A stretch of DNA of 7,334 nt from Bacteroidales bacterium (lineage in GTDB: Bacteria; Bacteroidota; Bacteroidia; Bacteroidales; JAOZTL01), in NCBI GenBank assembly GCA_029942205.1, contig JAOZTL010000149.1, forward strand, positions 1-7,334, written 5' to 3'. A program made the translations under genes and the position numbers. Under the pieces are notes generated by a model that saw nothing but the letters and a program-made list of their open reading frames with translations, was not told the origin of the DNA and searched no databases. Every line of letters begins with the position of its first letter. Position 1 is the stretch's first letter. This document shows, piece by piece, positions 5,311-7,334 of the stretch.

Positions 5311-7014
5311 CTAAAACTGAAAATAAATAAATGGGTGTACATCTTCCAGCTTAAATTGTACTACTAATTGTAATAATATAACAAACATTAATACTTTAAT
5401 TGTGTAATGAGACCGAATGTAGGCTTCGATTAATCGCTGATTCCATTTTTCGGAAATGCTATGCATCAAGAAGCCAATGATGATTAACAGTACCCATGCT
5501 TTTCGTGCTTCCCAGAAATGAATGGCAAAGCTTAAGTCCATATCAAAAGCAATTTTACGAACAATACTTACTGCGACATCAAAGCCTTTTTTGATTGTAA
5601 TTACTTTTATTTCGTGAAAGCCCTCTTTTTCAGTAAGGTCGAATATGATTTTTCGTCCATCGCTGTTTTGTACTTCTTCGCTATATTTTTTTATGAATTT
5701 GCCTGATTGATACAATTCTATGGTTGCAATTTTATTGGCACTGGTATCGCTTTGCGTAACACGATACTGGAAACTTTGCTCGTTTTGAACCGGAATCCGC
5801 TCGGTGTATGCCGTAGTGGGGGTATCGGCTGCACGGAAAAATATCCATAAAAATACGACAAAAATAAATGTGAATGACCACGATACAAATCGAACAAAGA
5901 AATTGTTATTTATTTTATCTGATATTTTTTTGAATGCCTTGTGCATAGCAAGTCCTGTGCCATGCATCGCACCCCAAAACACGAATTTCCAGTTTGCTCC
6001 GTGCCACAAACCGCCTACGAGCATGGTCGTGGCTAGATTGATGTACATGCGTGTTTTGCCTTTTTTGTTTCCTCCTAGCGGAATGTACACGTAATCACGT
6101 AACCATGAGGAAAGTGAAATATGCCAGCGTCGCCAAAAATCAGTAATATTTAATGCTTGATATGGAAAACGAAAGTTTATTCCTAAATCAAATCCCATGA
6201 CTTTTCCTAAACCAATAGCCATGTCAGAATATCCCGAAAAATCGCAATAAATTTGAAGTGTGTAGCCTAGTACGCCCATTAAATTTTCAAATCCACTATA
6301 ATTTTCAGGTGCAGCAAACAGCATGTCGTTGTATTGTGAAATGTAATCGGCAATTACTGCTTTTTTGAATAATCCGATCATTATTAGCCACATGCCACCC
6401 CAAACCATTTCACGGGTAATGTTTATTTTCTTTTCGAGCTGAGGTAAAAAGAAGTGTGCCTTTACGATAGGTCCTGCAACTAGCTGAGGAAAAAAGGATA
6501 AGAAAAAGGCATAATCCAAGAATTTACGTGTGGGCTTTAATTTGCCCCAATACACATCCAGCACATAACTAACGGATTGAAAAGTATAAAACGAGATACC
6601 GATTGGCAAGAAAATATCTAATGGCTCGTAGCCTCCTTGCAGAAATGCTGTGATATTTTCGAGAAAGAAATTGGTGTATTTAAAGTATGCAAGTAAGCCT
6701 AAACTTGTTCCTAACGAGAGTGTTAGCCATATTTTCCGTAAATATTTTTTTCGTGTTTTGGCTATTGCTAATGCAAATGCATAATCAGAAATGGCAGTGA
6801 AAACAAGAATAGCCAAATACCAACCACTTGATTTGTAATAGAAAAATACACTAAAAGCAATAACATAAAGCGAAATGAAAGTTTTGTTTTTATGTAGTAA
6901 GCCATAAAAAATAATAAATACACTAAAAATGAGGACAAATGTTCCACTACTAAAAAGCATTGGGCTACTTGCGTCGTATACGAATAGTTCTTTGAGTCGG
7001 TATAAAAAATCCAT
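5311..7014 (-). CDS. MBOAT O-acyltransferase, AlgI family, with inserted domain
   Basis: This multi-pass membrane protein probably carries acetyl groups across the membrane for O-acetylation of an extracellular or cell-wall glycan. Of 567 residues, the N-terminal 395 read as a standard AlgI-type MBOAT: LPIGISFYTFQSVSYVLDVY (136-155), FFPQLVAGPI (174-183), QIYCDFSGYSDMAIGL (254-269), FRFPYQ (281-286), WRRWHISLSSWLRDYVYIPL (294-313, H298) and GGLWHGANW (334-342) with the catalytic H338. After FFRA (393-396) there is an unusual insert of about 80 residues (397-477), rich in alternating polar and hydrophobic residues, before the sequence resumes as FDVAVSIVRKIAFDM and ends in PFIYFQF. It follows the SGNH hydrolase gene by 9 bases and is followed by the DUF6122-like gene after 2. 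The target glycan cannot be told; an AlgI or PatA name would over-claim. Confidence 0.95.
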   Translation of the reverse strand: MDFLYRLKELFVYDASSPMLFSSGTFVLIFSVFIIFYGLLHKNKTFISLYVIAFSVFFYYKSSGWYLAILVFTAISDYAFALAIAKTRKKYLRKIWLTLSLGTSLGLLAYFKYTNFFLENITAFLQGGYEPLDIFLPIGISFYTFQSVSYVLDVYWGKLKPTRKFLDYAFFLSFFPQLVAGPIVKAHFFLPQLEKKINITREMVWGGMWLIMIGLFKKAVIADYISQYNDMLFAAPENYSGFENLMGVLGYTLQIYCDFSGYSDMAIGLGKVMGFDLGINFRFPYQALNITDFWRRWHISLSSWLRDYVYIPLGGNKKGKTRMYINLATTMLVGGLWHGANWKFVFWGAMHGTGLAMHKAFKKISDKINNNFFVRFVSWSFTFIFVVFLWIFFRAADTPTTAYTERIPVQNEQSFQYRVTQSDTSANKIATIELYQSGKFIKKYSEEVQNSDGRKIIFDLTEKEGFHEIKVITIKKGFDVAVSIVRKIAFDMDLSFAIHFWEARKAWVLLIIIGFLMHSISEKWNQRLIEAYIRSHYTIKVLMFVILLQLVVQFKLEDVHPFIYFQF

Positions 7015-7023
7015 TAGGAATAC

Positions 7024-7334
7024 TTATTTCTTGGGTTGTAAAATGGTTGTATTTGGTGAGCGCTTGCTCCTTTTTTCGGGATATTCCAAGCGTATCGGAT
7101 AGCGACTATCTCGCATAACCCATACTGCTATGGAATCCATCCACATCAATGCCGATTGTTTTGTCGGGTGTGCGCCATCAGAATAACGCCTGTATTTTAA
7201 ATTTTTGGATGGAAAATACCTGTCTGTTCCTACATTATCGAGAATCATTTCATTGATTCCTGTATCGTCTTTCCAGTTTGGAGGACCTATCCACACGAAA
7301 CGATGATTTTTCATTTGAGCAATGACATTTTTGG
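7024..7334 (-). CDS. SGNH-type hydrolase, C-terminal part, 5' end outside window
   Basis: The open frame runs in from the right edge without a stop (KNVIAQ precedes M7314), so that internal ATG is not taken as the start. The visible 100-odd codons carry VWIGPPNW and, about 35 residues on, YSDGAHPT, which holds the DxxH catalytic Asp and His of SGNH/GDSL esterases. The Gly, Asn and nucleophilic Ser blocks would lie upstream, outside the window. A basic tail of about 30 residues follows the fold. The stop is 9 bases before the MBOAT start. SGNH proteins beside MBOAT genes (as in PatA/PatB or AlgI/AlgJ/AlgX systems) usually pass or attach acetyl groups to glycans outside the cytoplasm, so a transferase role in polysaccharide O-acetylation is inferred. 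A plain esterase is the alternative. Confidence 0.8.
   Translation of the reverse strand, partial: KNVIAQMKNHRFVWIGPPNWKDDTGINEMILDNVGTDRYFPSKNLKYRRYSDGAHPTKQSALMWMDSIAVWVMRDSRYPIRLEYPEKRSKRSPNTTILQPKK

Noticed and set aside
5804..6094. Plus-strand open frame of 96 codons.
   Set aside because: It is antisense to the well-conserved core of the MBOAT gene and shows no domain of its own.

Overview
The window is AT-rich and gene-dense. It looks like a chromosomal piece of a member of the Bacteroidota (possibly Cytophagales or a relative; the genus cannot be told). The grounds are the protein families present (a Bacteroidota-type Nudix protein beside pyrE, a DUF4369-like plus thioredoxin-fold secreted protein, a DUF6122-like membrane protein), start codons without a clear Shine-Dalgarno sequence, and TTTG-N20-TAnnTTTG-like promoter candidates. 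No RNA gene, CRISPR array, insertion sequence or phage gene was seen.

Left part (1-1882, minus strand): a two-gene unit. The first gene (374-1882) encodes a 502-residue membrane protein. By eye its order of parts follows a P1B-type metal-transporting ATPase: eight membrane segments in a 4+2+2 pattern, then P- and N-domain-like sequence. Nearly every catalytic signature is altered (CPC to FPF, DKTGT to DKELL, TGDN to STDN, GDGxND to SSDNR, the HP of SEHP to KS), and the actuator domain is missing. The second gene begins 11 bases downstream and encodes a secreted leucine-rich-repeat protein that runs off the left edge. A 15-base perfect palindrome fills the spacer of a candidate promoter ahead of the unit. 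This degenerate pump is the most unusual item in the window.

Middle part (2157-4997): pyrE (minus strand, pyrimidine synthesis) and a Nudix hydrolase (plus strand) diverge from start codons that share the bases CATG. A secreted thioredoxin-fold protein follows on the plus strand. Its active site reads NYAC where CxxC is expected.

Right part (4976-7334, minus strand): a tight three-gene unit, in transcription order an SGNH-type hydrolase (its 5' part lies outside the window), an AlgI-like MBOAT acyltransferase, and a DUF6122-like membrane protein. SGNH plus MBOAT pairs typically O-acetylate a polysaccharide outside the cytoplasm. This MBOAT protein carries an insert of about 80 residues just after its FFRA motif. 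The DUF6122-like gene ends inside the 3' end of the convergent thioredoxin-fold gene.

Domain assignments were made by reading motifs, without database searches. The pseudo-ATPase assignment rests on a hand alignment of ordered motifs.
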